DNA of 64,000 bases, from positions 62,001 to 126,000 of the forward strand of contig JADFDS010000043.1 in the NCBI GenBank assembly GCA_018262715.1. Reading direction: 5' to 3'. Below, piece after piece: positions 1 through 9,392 of the stretch (the stretch's first letter is position 1; each line of letters begins with the position of its first letter). The translations under genes and the position numbers were made by a program. Source of the stretch: Bacteroidota bacterium. GTDB taxonomy: Bacteria; Bacteroidota; Bacteroidia; Bacteroidales; VadinHA17. Under the pieces are notes generated by a model. The model did no database searches, was not told where the DNA came from, and saw only the letters and a program-made list of their open reading frames with translations.

Positions 1-1
1 A

Positions 2-220
2 CGAATAAGCAATTTCCAGCAGCAGGCCCAGGTTCAGCTGCAGGAGAAGCAGGCTGAGCTTCTGAATCCCATCATCGAGAAGGCCAACAACGCTATCAAT
101 GCCGTTGCAAAGGAGGGCGGTTATATATATATATATGATGTCCGCACTCTCGTTTACGTGGATACGGTAAAGAGCACCGACATCGGTCCGCTGGTAAAGA
201 CGAAGCTGGGAATCAAATAA
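2..220 (+). CDS. OmpH/Skp-family periplasmic chaperone, C-terminal part
   Basis: Only the last 72 residues are in the window; the start lies off the left edge. The visible part opens with a Gln/Glu-rich helix (QQQAQVQLQEKQAELLNP), then IIEKANNAINAVAKEGG, a short beta segment and VKTKLGIK at the end. This is the usual end of Skp/OmpH proteins, in which long coiled-coil arms hold unfolded outer-membrane proteins in the periplasm. A (TA)7 tract at 122-136 encodes the YIYIYD segment. A hairpin follows the stop codon, then murI on the same strand. Family assignment is by pattern only, because the N-terminal half cannot be seen. Confidence 0.75.
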   Translation, partial: RISNFQQQAQVQLQEKQAELLNPIIEKANNAINAVAKEGGYIYIYDVRTLVYVDTVKSTDIGPLVKTKLGIK

Positions 221-239
221 TTAAAATGAAATCAAAGTG

Positions 240-260
240 CTGCCCGCCCCCGGCGGGCAG
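240..260 (+). terminator. Hairpin between the OmpH-like gene and murI
   Basis: Perfect 9-bp stem: 240-248 pairs with 252-260, with a CCC loop. It starts 19 bases after the OmpH-like stop and ends 17 bases before the murI start. There is only a weak T-run after it (TCTT), so termination may be partial and some read-through into murI is likely. Confidence 0.6.
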
Positions 261-277
261 TCTTACATTATAAAGTT

Positions 278-1084
278 ATGGAAGCAAGCAACCGTCCGAT
301 CGGGGTATTTGACTCAGGTGTGGGAGGGTTGACGGTGGCACAGGCCATCCGCCAGATCCTGCCCGGGGAACAGATAGTCTATTTTGGTGATACGGCACAC
401 CTGCCTTACGGCGACAAGTCAGAAGAAGCCATCAGGGGCTATTCAAGGAAGATTACCGAGTTCCTCCTCGGCTATGACGCCAAGGTGGTGCTCATTGCCT
501 GCAACTCGGCATCAGCCTCAGCGTACGAAGCTCTGCTTGCAGAATACGGCAACAGGGTCATAATCCTCGATGTGATCAACCCGGTGGTTGAGTATTGCGC
601 TTCACGCAACTTTCAGAAACTCGGAGTTATAGGCACCAAACTGACTGTTAACTCAGGCACTTACACCAGGAAACTGAAGGAGGCATCTCCCGCCACCAGC
701 GTGGTCTCGCTTGCAACACCGCTGCTTGTACCCATGATCGAGGAAGGCTTTATCTTTGATGACATCAGCAATGCCATCATCCGCACTTATCTCTCCGACC
801 AGAGGCTGAACGACATAAACGGCCTGATACTCGGATGCACACACTATCCCATCATACGTAACCAGATAAGCAAATTTTTCAACTTCAGCGTGGAGGTGGT
901 TGATTCCGCCCGTATCGTTGCAGTCAGGCTCCGGGAAATCCTCGGGGAACATAACCTGGTCAACAGGGGCAAACCGGGTGAAGACCTGTTCTTTGTATCA
1001 GACTTTACAGATTACTTTGAGAAGATTGCCAGGATGTTCTTTGAGAGCTCCATCAACCTCCGCAGGGCAGACATCTGGTCATGA
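278..1084 (+). CDS. murI: Glutamate racemase
   Basis: Cytoplasmic enzyme that converts L-glutamate to D-glutamate for peptidoglycan. The 268-residue length is normal. Diagnostic motifs are present: PIGVFDSGVGGLTV near the N-terminus with the catalytic-side Asp/Ser, IACNSASA carrying the first catalytic Cys, and LILGCTHYP carrying the second catalytic Cys. The ATG start places the family-typical PIGVFDSG segment at residue 7. The gene stands alone between the OmpH-like gene and korA on the same strand. OmpH-like genes followed by murI is a common order in Bacteroidota. Identity is confident. Confidence 0.95.
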   Translation: MEASNRPIGVFDSGVGGLTVAQAIRQILPGEQIVYFGDTAHLPYGDKSEEAIRGYSRKITEFLLGYDAKVVLIACNSASASAYEALLAEYGNRVIILDVINPVVEYCASRNFQKLGVIGTKLTVNSGTYTRKLKEASPATSVVSLATPLLVPMIEEGFIFDDISNAIIRTYLSDQRLNDINGLILGCTHYPIIRNQISKFFNFSVEVVDSARIVAVRLREILGEHNLVNRGKPGEDLFFVSDFTDYFEKIARMFFESSINLRRADIWS

Positions 1085-1164
1085 TACTTAACTAATTACC
1101 CTCCACAGATATACCGGCATATTTTTTCTGCAGGATTCCGCTGTCCGGATGAGGTTATTTGGAA

Positions 1165-1183
1165 GGTCATGACAAACATGACC
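1165..1183. promoter_or_regulatory. Inverted repeat upstream of korA
   Basis: 7-bp perfect arms (1165-1171 and 1177-1183, GGTCATG/CATGACC) separated by 5 bases, about 100 bases upstream of the chosen korA start. A second short inverted repeat (GGTGAA/TTCACC) lies near 1211-1228. No clear TAnnTTTG element was seen in 1085-1286. This could be an operator for korAB, but the size and the lack of a placed promoter keep it tentative. Confidence 0.25.
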
Positions 1184-1286
1184 AAAATCATACAGTTGTA
1201 TCAGGTTAATGGTGAACTTAGCTTCACCTTTTCAGGTTACTGTTTTATACAGGTTCTTATTTAAAATCAAATACATCACAATCATC

Positions 1287-3140
1287 ATGGGAAAAAGATC
1301 AAAGGTCATTGAGAAGGATGCGGTGGTGATCAGGTTCTCAGGCGACTCGGGAGACGGGATGCAGCTTACAGGCACCCTTTTCTCCAACACGTCGGCCCTG
1401 TTCGGACATGACATCTCCACCTTTCCTGACTATCCTGCAGAGATAAGGGCCCCGCAGGGTACCGTCGGAGGCGTCTCCGGGTTCCAGGTACACATCGGGC
1501 ACAAACTGATTAACACTCCGGGTGATTTCACCGACATTCTTGTGGCGATGAATCCCGCAGCCATCCGCGCCAATGCCAGGTGGCTGAGGAAAGGGTCCAC
1601 AATCATTTATGACTCAGATAATTTCACTGAAAAGTCGATACAGAGGGCAGGCTACAAGGCTGATCCGTTTGCAGAAGACAAGCTTGACTCTATGAACCTC
1701 ATTGCGGCGCCTATCTCCACCCTGGTGAAGGAAGCCCTCAAGGATATGGAAATTGATCCCAAAACCGTACTCAGGACGAAGAACATGTTTGCACTGGGGA
1801 TGGTTTACTGGCTCTTTGACAGCAAGCTTAAGTACACAGAGGACTTCATTGAGGAGAAATTCGGAAAGAAGCCGCTTGTGGCCGAGGCCAACAGCAAGGT
1901 GCTCAGGGCAGGCTACTACTACGGAGAGACCATTGAGGCGCTGACACCTTCATACAGGGTTGATCCCGCACCAATCAGGAAAGGCACTTACCGCAACATC
2001 AACGGCAACCAGGCCACCGCATGGGGCGTGCTTGCCGCTGCCGAGAAAGCCGGACTGAAGCTCTTCATCGGTTCATACCCCATTACCCCGGCTACCGGTG
2101 TCCTTGAGGAACTTGCTCTAAGGAAGGATATGGGCGTCAAGAGCCTCCAGGCTGAGGACGAGATCGCAGGCATATGCACCTCCATCGGAGCAAGCTTCGC
2201 AGGGCGCATGGCCGTCACATCCACATCCGGTCCCGGACTCGCACTGAAGTCTGAAGCCCTTAACCTGGCCGTGATGACTGAGCTGCCACTGGTAGTGATT
2301 GACGTTCAGCGTGGCGGACCCTCCACGGGACTGCCGACCAAAACAGAACAATCTGACCTGTGGCAGGCACTCTACGGCCGTAACGGCGAAAGCCCGGTAC
2401 CGGTCATTGCAGCCGGAACACCTTCAGACTGCTTCTGGTTCGGGTTCGAGGCTGCAAAAATTGCCGTCGAACACATGACACCGGTGATCCTCCTTACTGA
2501 CAGCTATCTGGCCAACGGCTCGGAACCTTGGAGGATACCATCAACCAAAGACCTTCCTCCCATCACTGTACCTTACGCAGTTAAAACTGACAAGGAGTTC
2601 CTCGCATACGAGAGAGACCCGGTGACACTGGCACGCAAATGGGCCATCCCCGGCACACCGGGACTGGAGCACCGTGTGGGCGGACTCGAGAAGACAGTTA
2701 AGGGGAGCGTATCATATACCCCGGAGAACCATGAATACATGGTGAAAATCCGCGACGAAAAGGTGGAACGGATTGTGAAGGAGGTGCCTGACCTGAAGGT
2801 CCTCGGAAAGAAAACAGGCGATCTGCTTGTAATCGGATGGGGCAGCAGCTACGGGCATATTACCACCGCTGTGACTGAATTGCAGCAGGAGGGATACGCA
2901 GTGTCGGCAGCCGTCTTCAACTACATCAGGCCCCTGCCTAAAAACACCGCAAAGGTGTTCGCCGGATTTGACAAACTGGTGGTTTGCGAACTGAATACAG
3001 GCCAGTTTGCCAACTACCTGAGAATGAAGCACCAGAAGTACACGTACAACCAGTACAACAAGATTCAGGGGCTCCCGTTCACTGTCAAGGAGATTAAAGA
3101 TTATTGTGTTAAACTGCTTAAGGGTAAGAAAAATGGCTGA
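1287..3140 (+). CDS. korA: 2-oxoacid:ferredoxin oxidoreductase, fused gamma-alpha subunit
   Basis: With the KorB-like beta subunit this forms an oxidoreductase that decarboxylates a 2-oxoacid, most likely 2-oxoglutarate, with CoA and ferredoxin, or runs the reductive carboxylation. About 617 residues. The N-terminal gamma domain starts with RFSGDSGDGMQLTG. The alpha (pyrimidine-binding) domain starts near residue 210 and contains GSYPITPATGVLEELA and TSTSGPGLALKSEA, then a C-terminal transketolase-like part with GWGSSYGH. I chose the ATG at 1287 (MGKRSK). An in-frame ATG at 1209 would add 26 hydrophobic residues not expected in this cytoplasmic family. The gene overlaps korB by 8 bases. Substrate (2-oxoglutarate versus another 2-oxoacid) is by family resemblance. 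Confidence 0.9.
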   Translation: MGKRSKVIEKDAVVIRFSGDSGDGMQLTGTLFSNTSALFGHDISTFPDYPAEIRAPQGTVGGVSGFQVHIGHKLINTPGDFTDILVAMNPAAIRANARWLRKGSTIIYDSDNFTEKSIQRAGYKADPFAEDKLDSMNLIAAPISTLVKEALKDMEIDPKTVLRTKNMFALGMVYWLFDSKLKYTEDFIEEKFGKKPLVAEANSKVLRAGYYYGETIEALTPSYRVDPAPIRKGTYRNINGNQATAWGVLAAAEKAGLKLFIGSYPITPATGVLEELALRKDMGVKSLQAEDEIAGICTSIGASFAGRMAVTSTSGPGLALKSEALNLAVMTELPLVVIDVQRGGPSTGLPTKTEQSDLWQALYGRNGESPVPVIAAGTPSDCFWFGFEAAKIAVEHMTPVILLTDSYLANGSEPWRIPSTKDLPPITVPYAVKTDKEFLAYERDPVTLARKWAIPGTPGLEHRVGGLEKTVKGSVSYTPENHEYMVKIRDEKVERIVKEVPDLKVLGKKTGDLLVIGWGSSYGHITTAVTELQQEGYAVSAAVFNYIRPLPKNTAKVFAGFDKLVVCELNTGQFANYLRMKHQKYTYNQYNKIQGLPFTVKEIKDYCVKLLKGKKNG

Positions 3141-4155
3141 AACAAATATTAACCACTACGCAGCGAAAGACTTCAAAAGTGATCAGGAAGTAAGATGGTG
3201 CCCGGGATGCGGTGACCACGGCATTCTGGCCTCACTTCAGAAGACTCTTGCTGAACTTGATATACCGAAGGAAAAATATGTCTTCGTATCAGGTATCGGT
3301 TGCTCTTCAAGGCTCCCGTACTACATGAATACCTACGGGTTTCACGGTATCCACGGCAGGGCAGCAGCAATAGCCACCGGCATAAAGATTGCAAACCCTG
3401 ACCTTATGGTATGGGAGATGACCGGTGACGGCGACGCACTCGCAATCGGCGGAAACCACTATATCCACGCTATAAGGCGTAACATAGACATCAAGATCAT
3501 CCTCTTCAACAACGAGATTTATGGCCTTACCAAAGGGCAGTATTCTCCCACCTCGAAAAAGGGCCTCACAACCAAAACTTCGCCATATGGCACAATAGAA
3601 GAGCCCTTCAAGATCGGGGAACTGACAATAGGCGCCAACGGACGCTTCTTCGCCCGCACGGTCGACTATAACCTGCAGCTCTCAAACGAGGTTTACAAGG
3701 AGGCGGCAAAGTTCCACGGCACGGCCGTTGTGGAGGTCATCCAGAACTGCGTCATCTTCAATGACGGAACTCATGACGCTTTCACCAGCAAGGAGAACCG
3801 CGACGACAATACCATCACTCTCCGCCATGGCGAAAAGATGATCTTTGGCAAGAACCGCGACAAGGGTATCATCCTGAAGGACCTCAAGCTGAGAGTGGTA
3901 AAGATTGGCGAGAATGGTATTACCGAGAAGGATATCCTTACCCACGATGCCCATGAGCCCAACCCGGGCATTCACTACAGGCTCGCAGGCATGTCGCTTC
4001 CTGAATACCCTGTGGCGCTTGGCGTGATAAGGGCTATCAGTGCACAGACCTATGACGCAGCCATGATGGAGCAGCATGAGCGGGTACAGGCCAGATCAAA
4101 GATCAGAACCGTGGATGAACTGCTCAGAAGCGGATCAACCTGGGAGGTGAAGTAA
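3133..4155 (+). CDS. korB: 2-oxoacid:ferredoxin oxidoreductase, beta subunit
   Basis: The TPP-binding subunit paired with KorA. The chosen start at 3133 (MAETNIN) overlaps the end of korA by 8 bases, indicating translational coupling; the in-frame ATG at 3106 would extend this overlap. About 340 residues. WCPGCGDHG supplies cluster or TPP-site cysteines, GDGDALAIGGNH is the TPP/Mg binding motif, and NNEIYGLTKGQYSPTS is the typical active-site loop of the Kor/Por beta family. No ferredoxin-domain delta subunit is encoded next to it, as expected for the two-subunit Kor type. A terminator hairpin follows about 50 bases after the stop. Confidence 0.92.
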   Translation: MAETNINHYAAKDFKSDQEVRWCPGCGDHGILASLQKTLAELDIPKEKYVFVSGIGCSSRLPYYMNTYGFHGIHGRAAAIATGIKIANPDLMVWEMTGDGDALAIGGNHYIHAIRRNIDIKIILFNNEIYGLTKGQYSPTSKKGLTTKTSPYGTIEEPFKIGELTIGANGRFFARTVDYNLQLSNEVYKEAAKFHGTAVVEVIQNCVIFNDGTHDAFTSKENRDDNTITLRHGEKMIFGKNRDKGIILKDLKLRVVKIGENGITEKDILTHDAHEPNPGIHYRLAGMSLPEYPVALGVIRAISAQTYDAAMMEQHERVQARSKIRTVDELLRSGSTWEVK

Positions 4156-4202
4156 TCACCACTGAAACGGCACCGTTGCCAGGCTCTCCCCGGTGATAAA
4201 AA

Positions 4203-4235
4203 ACAGCCGGTTCCTTAATGCAGGGGACCGGCTGT
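4203..4235 (+). terminator. Rho-independent terminator of korAB
   Basis: Stem 4203-4211 / 4227-4235 (ACAGCCGGT/ACCGGCTGT) extended by two more pairs with one mismatch. It is followed by TAATATTCTATTCTCTTTTTG. An in-frame ATG at 4218 for the next gene lies inside the loop, which is one reason to start that gene downstream at 4290. Confidence 0.75.
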
Positions 4236-4289
4236 AATATTCTATTCTCTTTTTGTTTATTTTGGTATCCGACTTTACCTGGTGCCCAG

Positions 4290-7200
4290 ATGAATGATTG
4301 CCCCGAACACAGCCCCGGCTTCACCCGTGACGTGCATGACCAGCAGGAACGCCTGAAGGAGCTGGCTTGTGTTAACCGTGCCACACAGATTATCAAGGAG
4401 AGAAAGCCTGTTGATGAGACACTCACGAACCTGGTACTCGGGCTGCCCGATGCTCTTCAGTATCCCGGTTACACGGTGGCAAGCATAAAATTCCAGGGCC
4501 GCGCATTTGAGACACCCGGCTTCACCGAAACGGAATGGAAACTTGAGCATGACTTTGAGACTATTGCGGGCAAAGGAACTGTGACAGTATGTTATACGCG
4601 GCAGTTTCTCCCTGAGGATGAAGGTCCGTTCCTGAAGGAAGAAGATGAGCTTCTGGGCAGGTTTGCCTGCCTGATCACCGGTTATGTCAACAGCATGCTG
4701 GCTGAAAACGCCCTGTCACAGGAGAGCAGGACTGAACCGAAGATGCCTCATGATCATGAAGGCAGGTCGATCAGGAAACTGTTGCAGCAATTCCTTGACA
4801 GGCACAATGCCGAAAGGGATGTTTTTCATGATCTTATGCCCTTCATGGTCAGAGAGATACTACTGGTTGCCAGCCTTTATGATGCATACTCCATAGAGGG
4901 CGAAGGGCGGTTCTCTGACTACATGCTCGGTGAATACTACCAGATGAGCCTCACAACCATCCCGCGCATCACCGGCGTATCAGGAGAGGATGAAGCCTTT
5001 TCGCGGCTTGAGGCGCGCCATTATGACATGATCATTATTATGGTAGGGGTAGACAAGAGCAACCCGATGAGCCTCTGCCGCAAGATCAAGCAGAAATACC
5101 CGTATATCCCCACTTACCTGCTTCTCAATAACCCCGGTGACATCCCCTTCGTCCAGGAACAGAAGAGTCACGGAGTGCCGTTTGACAACCTCTTCGTCTG
5201 GACAGGCGAGTCACGTGTCTTCTTCGCCATGGCGAAACTACTCGAAGACAAGGTCAATGTTGGAAATGACACCCGGAAGGGACTTACAGGGGTGATACTG
5301 ATAATCGAGGACGCCCCTGACTACTATTCCACCTACGTGCCGATGCTCTATTCCCTTGTCCTTGAGCAGACACGGATCCTCATCGAGGATGTCTCCTCCG
5401 ATGAGCTTTACAAGGTGCTTAAGCTCAGGGCCAGACCCAAGATACTGCTGGCCACCACATGGGAGGAAGCCATGGCAGTATATGCCAGGTACAAGGATAG
5501 CCTCCTCGGCGTCATCTCTGACATGCGGTTCCCGCGAAACGGTGAGCTTTACAAGATGGCCGGGCTCGAAATGCTCCGGATGATCAGGGCGGAACAGCCT
5601 AACCTGCCCACCGTGCTGCAGTCGTCAGACCCCGAAAACGCCCGCTTTGCAGCAGAACTGAAAGCCAACTTCATCAACAAGAACTCCGAAACACTGCTTC
5701 AGGATATCAAATCATTTATTACCTATTACCTCGGCTTTGGCCACTTCGTCTACCGTGACACAAAAGGCAGGCAGATTGCAATAGCCAAGTCGATGAAGGA
5801 GTTTGAGGCATTCCTCAAGACCGTTCCTGAGGATTCGCTGGTTTACCATGCAATGAAAAACCACTTCTCCCTCTGGCTGATGGCAAGAGGAGAGGTGAAG
5901 ATTGCCAAGCTCATAAACCCGGTCAAGATATCTGACTTCCAGAGCCTCAGGGAGATGAGGGAGTTCCTCCTTGACATCATCAGGAAGAGACGCCGGGAGA
6001 TGAATAAGGGCAAGGTGGTAAACTTCGACGAGTCAGTGATGGTTGACGAGTCAAACGTTGTGAGCTTTGCCGGTGGATCACTTGGAGGAAAGGGACGTGG
6101 CCTTGCATTCATCAACACCCTGATTTACAGTTTTGAGCTCGGGCGCCTGCTGCCTGGAATTAACATCAGGACGCCCTTCACGACAATTATCGGCACGGAT
6201 GAGTTCGACCAGTTCATGGATACCAACCAGCTATGGGAAACGGCAAACCGCGAAAAGGATTTCAGCGCCCTGCAGAAACAGTTCCTGGCGGGCACTCTCA
6301 GTGATGATCTCGAAAATAAACTGAGGGTATTCATCAGGCTCAATACCAAACCACTGGCGGTGAGATCGTCAAGCCTGTTCGAGGACTCGCTGAGCCAGCC
6401 CTTTTCAGGAATCTTTGGTACTTACCTCCTGCCCAATAACCACCCTGATCCGGAGGTGAGGCTGATGCAGCTCATCGGGGCCATCAAACTCGTTTTCTCC
6501 TCGATCTATTCGGACAATTCACGTATCTATTTCGAGGCCGTAAACTACAAGATAGAGCAGGAAAAGATGGCTGTGGTCATTCAGGCTGTTGTGGGAAACA
6601 GGTACGGAGATATCTTTTATCCCCATATCAGCGGCACGGCACAATCATTCAACTTCTATCCTGTAGCCAGCATGACCCCGCATGACGGCTTCGCCGTGGC
6701 GGCAGTGGGTCTGGGGCAGTATGTGCTTGACGGTGAGAGGGCTTTCAGGTTCTCTCCCGCATACCCTGCTCTTGACATTGTCTCCATCAGGGACATTACC
6801 AGGTACTCGCAGACGGAGTTTTATGCGGTCAACCTGGCCCGCAGCGAGGTTGACCTTCTCAAAGGCGAAAATGCCGGACTGGTCAAGCTTGATATCTCGA
6901 GGGCAGAAAGCGATGGCACCCTGAATCATGCTGCATCTGTATACAGTATTGATAATGAAACGCTTGCGCCGGGGCTTTCCATGCCCGGACCGCGTGTCGT
7001 CAATTTTGCAAATATCCTCAAGTATGATTATGTACCGCTGGCGAATGCACTGAAAACGGTCCTTGAGGTGGTGAGGGAAGCTTTTGGTGCACCGGTGGAG
7101 ATAGAGTATGCCGTTGACCTGAACAAGGATGAGGAGGGGAGGGCCACCTTCTACCTCCTGCAGATAAAGCCCATGGTTGGAAGCGGTGCAGGCTACAGCA

Positions 7201-7736
7201 TCGATCCTGAAAGTGTATACACCGATGATATGCTGCTGGTATCCAGAAAGAGCATGGGCAACGGGCTGGTGGAGGGAATCACGGATATCATCTATGTGGA
7301 ACCGGAAAGATTTGATAACCTGAAAACCAATGAGATGGCTGCCGAGATCGACGCCATCAACCGGCAGATGCTGGCGCAGGGAAGGAAATATGTGCTCATC
7401 GGTCCGGGCCGGTGGGGCACCAAGGACCGGTTCCTCGGGATACCTGTTGAGTGGCCGCAGATCTCAAACGCAAAGATCATAGTGGAGGTAAGCCTGCCTA
7501 ATTTCCATATAGATGCATCGCAGGGATCACACTTCTTCCATAATGTCACCTCCATGAACATCGGTTACCTGGCTGTGAACGAAGCCACGGCAGAGGGGGT
7601 CATAATGTGGGACAGGCTGAGTAAGGAGAAGGAAGTTGGTAAAGGCACCTGGTTCAGGCACATCAGGTTTCCCAAACCCCTGGTCATACGAATGGACGGC
7701 AGGCTGGGGATGGCGGTGATATCATTGGGTGTATGA
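4290..7736 (+). CDS. Receiver-like domains fused to a PEP synthase/PPDK-type ATP-grasp domain
   Basis: 1148 residues starting at MNDCPEHSP. Residues about 40-135 resemble a small sensor fold. About 230-325 looks like a degenerate receiver (HYDMIIIMVGVDKSNP). About 333-475 looks like a fuller receiver: acidic pair at 340-341, candidate phospho-Asp 411 in VISDMRFP, Ser 445/446 and Lys 464. From about 590 a PPDK_N/PEP-synthase nucleotide-binding region follows (GGKGRGLAFIN, PLAVRSSSLFEDS, QPFSGIFGTY), ending with a conserved region (GPGRWGTKDRFLGIPVEWPQI, SQGSHFFHNVTS). I could not find the swivelling phosphohistidine domain or the PEP-binding TIM barrel of true PEP synthase. It may therefore be a regulatory or phosphotransfer enzyme rather than a PEP synthase. 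Function is inferred and unproven. Confidence 0.7.
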   Translation: MNDCPEHSPGFTRDVHDQQERLKELACVNRATQIIKERKPVDETLTNLVLGLPDALQYPGYTVASIKFQGRAFETPGFTETEWKLEHDFETIAGKGTVTVCYTRQFLPEDEGPFLKEEDELLGRFACLITGYVNSMLAENALSQESRTEPKMPHDHEGRSIRKLLQQFLDRHNAERDVFHDLMPFMVREILLVASLYDAYSIEGEGRFSDYMLGEYYQMSLTTIPRITGVSGEDEAFSRLEARHYDMIIIMVGVDKSNPMSLCRKIKQKYPYIPTYLLLNNPGDIPFVQEQKSHGVPFDNLFVWTGESRVFFAMAKLLEDKVNVGNDTRKGLTGVILIIEDAPDYYSTYVPMLYSLVLEQTRILIEDVSSDELYKVLKLRARPKILLATTWEEAMAVYARYKDSLLGVISDMRFPRNGELYKMAGLEMLRMIRAEQPNLPTVLQSSDPENARFAAELKANFINKNSETLLQDIKSFITYYLGFGHFVYRDTKGRQIAIAKSMKEFEAFLKTVPEDSLVYHAMKNHFSLWLMARGEVKIAKLINPVKISDFQSLREMREFLLDIIRKRRREMNKGKVVNFDESVMVDESNVVSFAGGSLGGKGRGLAFINTLIYSFELGRLLPGINIRTPFTTIIGTDEFDQFMDTNQLWETANREKDFSALQKQFLAGTLSDDLENKLRVFIRLNTKPLAVRSSSLFEDSLSQPFSGIFGTYLLPNNHPDPEVRLMQLIGAIKLVFSSIYSDNSRIYFEAVNYKIEQEKMAVVIQAVVGNRYGDIFYPHISGTAQSFNFYPVASMTPHDGFAVAAVGLGQYVLDGERAFRFSPAYPALDIVSIRDITRYSQTEFYAVNLARSEVDLLKGENAGLVKLDISRAESDGTLNHAASVYSIDNETLAPGLSMPGPRVVNFANILKYDYVPLANALKTVLEVVREAFGAPVEIEYAVDLNKDEEGRATFYLLQIKPMVGSGAGYSIDPESVYTDDMLLVSRKSMGNGLVEGITDIIYVEPERFDNLKTNEMAAEIDAINRQMLAQGRKYVLIGPGRWGTKDRFLGIPVEWPQISNAKIIVEVSLPNFHIDASQGSHFFHNVTSMNIGYLAVNEATAEGVIMWDRLSKEKEVGKGTWFRHIRFPKPLVIRMDGRLGMAVISLGV

Positions 7737-7773
7737 TAATTGCCTGTTATCCGGGTAATTACATTATATGCAG

Positions 7774-7803
7774 GTAACGGCGGGTCTCAGACCCGCCGCT
7801 ACA
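7774..7803. repeat. Palindromic repeat, copy 1 (likely bidirectional terminator)
   Basis: About 30-bp palindrome centred near 7788, with arms of about 14 bp around a one-base loop and one outer mismatch. It lies between two convergent genes, the PPDK-like gene and fabD. The core is shared with the perfect palindromes at 24722-24750 and 26406-26434. Confidence 0.75.
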
Positions 7804-7837
7804 GAATAAGATTCGCATACCTGCCATGCATGTAACA

Positions 7838-8722
7838 TCATATCACGTCAATCGATGATGCGGCAACGTTCGGATTTATCTTCCTGATCAATCCCTGCAA
7901 CACGTTGCCCGGTCCCGCTTCAATGAATTCAGTCGCACCGTCGGCAACCATCTTCTGTACGGTCTGTGTCCACCTTACCGGTGAGGTCAGTTGTGCAATC
8001 AGGTTCGCCATAATCATATCAGGTTCCGTCACCGGCATGCCTGTCACATTCTGGTAGACGGGGCAAAGCGGGCGGTTGAAGCGTGCCTTTCGTATGGCCT
8101 CTTCCAGCTCCTTGCGGGCAGGTTCCATGCATGGCGAATGGAATCCGCCGCTCACTGACAGCGGCACGATCCGTTTTGCTCCCCTCTTCTTCAGTTCCTC
8201 CGTAGCTGCTGACACTCCTTCCATGGTGCCGGAGATCACTATCTGGCCGGGACTGTTGTAGTTGGCCGGCACCACGGTCTCGTTCAGCGCGGCACATACC
8301 TCTTCCACCACCGCATCATCCATGCCCAGCACTGCGGCCATGGTCGACGGGTTAATGCCGCATGCCTTCTGCATCGCGGAGGCCCTTCCGGCAACAAGCG
8401 CCAGTCCCTCCTCAAAGGACAGAGCTCCGGCAGCAACCAGTGCTGAAAACTCACCCAGCGAGTGGCCGGCAACCATCGCCGGTTTAAAGGCACTTCCGGC
8501 TACAGCCGTCAGTACCACCGAGTGAAGAAAAATCGCAGGCTGCGTCACACGGGTCTGCCTCAGCTCCTCGTCGGTGCCTGAAAACATGATGTCAGTTATG
8601 CGGAAGCCAAGCAGTGCGTTGGCCTTTTCAAACATATCATGCGCCACGGGAAATTTCTCATAGAGATCCTTTCCCATGCCGGGGAACTGCGCGCCCTGCC
8701 CGGGGAATACATAAGCCTTCAT
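7838..8722 (-). CDS. fabD: Malonyl-CoA:ACP transacylase
   Basis: Loads malonyl units onto acyl carrier protein for fatty-acid synthesis in the cytoplasm. About 294 residues from MKAYVFPGQGAQF, the standard FabD N-terminus. The catalytic Ser lies in AGHSLGEFSALV, the downstream active-site His is in SGGFHSPCM, and TEFIEAGPGNVLQGLI closes the fold. The open frame continues upstream to 8884 but that part overlaps folE and has no FabD homology pattern. It is the last gene of the queD-folE-fabD run; fabD starts 32 bases after the folE stop. The downstream palindrome at 7774-7803 probably ends this transcript. Confidence 0.95.
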   Translation of the reverse strand: MKAYVFPGQGAQFPGMGKDLYEKFPVAHDMFEKANALLGFRITDIMFSGTDEELRQTRVTQPAIFLHSVVLTAVAGSAFKPAMVAGHSLGEFSALVAAGALSFEEGLALVAGRASAMQKACGINPSTMAAVLGMDDAVVEEVCAALNETVVPANYNSPGQIVISGTMEGVSAATEELKKRGAKRIVPLSVSGGFHSPCMEPARKELEEAIRKARFNRPLCPVYQNVTGMPVTEPDMIMANLIAQLTSPVRWTQTVQKMVADGATEFIEAGPGNVLQGLIRKINPNVAASSIDVI

Positions 8723-8754
8723 AATTGATTCAGGTATTGTGTGAATAAATAATT

Positions 8755-9390
8755 TCAATGCAGCCTGCTGGCTATCAGGTGCATGAACTCCTCGCGCGTG
8801 TTCAGGTTCGAGAGGAAACAACCCGTGAAAGCCGAGGTTGTAGTGACCGAGTTCTGCTTCTGCACACCTCGTATCTGCATGCACATATGCTGTGCCTCAA
8901 TGACTACAGCCACACCAAGAGGTTTCAGGTTATCCTGGATGCAGTTTCGTATCTGTGTTGTCAGCCTCTCCTGCACCTGGAGCCTGGCAGCGTAGGTCTC
9001 AACCACCCTGGCTACCTTGCTCAGCCCGGTGATATAACCGTCGGGAATGTACGCCACGTGAGCCTTGCCGTGAAACGGCAGCATATGATGCTCGCACATT
9101 GAGTAAATGTCTATGTCTTTCACAATCACCATCTGCCGGTACTCCTCTTTGAAGATGGCGCTTCGCAGTATCTCTTCGGGGTCAGACTGGTACCCGCGCG
9201 TCAGGAAGCTGAGCGCCTTGGCAACGCGCTCGGGCGTCTTGAGCAACCCTTCCCTGTCAGGATCTTCTCCAAGGAGCTTGAGTATCTTGTAGTAATATCC
9301 TGCGATCTCCTCTATGACCTCAGAGTTCCATTTCTCTATCTTGTTGTAGCCGTCAGACAGCTTTCCGCTGCCGTCATTTAGTTTTTCCAT
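8755..9390 (-). CDS. folE: GTP cyclohydrolase I
   Basis: Converts GTP to 7,8-dihydroneopterin triphosphate, the entry step to folate and to 7-deazaguanine (queuosine) or biopterin-type products. 211 residues. Zn-site motifs are [20 protein letters not shown] and the second Cys in [12 protein letters not shown], with the catalytic His in those segments. [10 protein letters not shown] is the typical C-terminal strand. The start ATG lies 2 bases after the stop of the upstream queD-like gene, which implies translational coupling and a shared pterin-type pathway. Confidence 0.95.
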   Translation of the reverse strand: MEKLNDGSGKLSDGYNKIEKWNSEVIEEIAGYYYKILKLLGEDPDREGLLKTPERVAKALSFLTRGYQSDPEEILRSAIFKEEYRQMVIVKDIDIYSMCEHHMLPFHGKAHVAYIPDGYITGLSKVARVVETYAARLQVQERLTTQIRNCIQDNLKPLGVAVVIEAQHMCMQIRGVQKQNSVTTTSAFTGCFLSNLNTREEFMHLIASRLH

Positions 9391-9392
9391 GG

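Noticed and set aside
1209-1286. Upstream ATG extension of korA
   Set aside because: The added 26 residues are hydrophobic and unlike any Kor start; MGKRSK at 1287 matches the family start.
8723-8884. 54-residue N-terminal extension of fabD
   Set aside because: It overlaps folE and has no FabD similarity; MKAYVFPGQGAQF is the family start.
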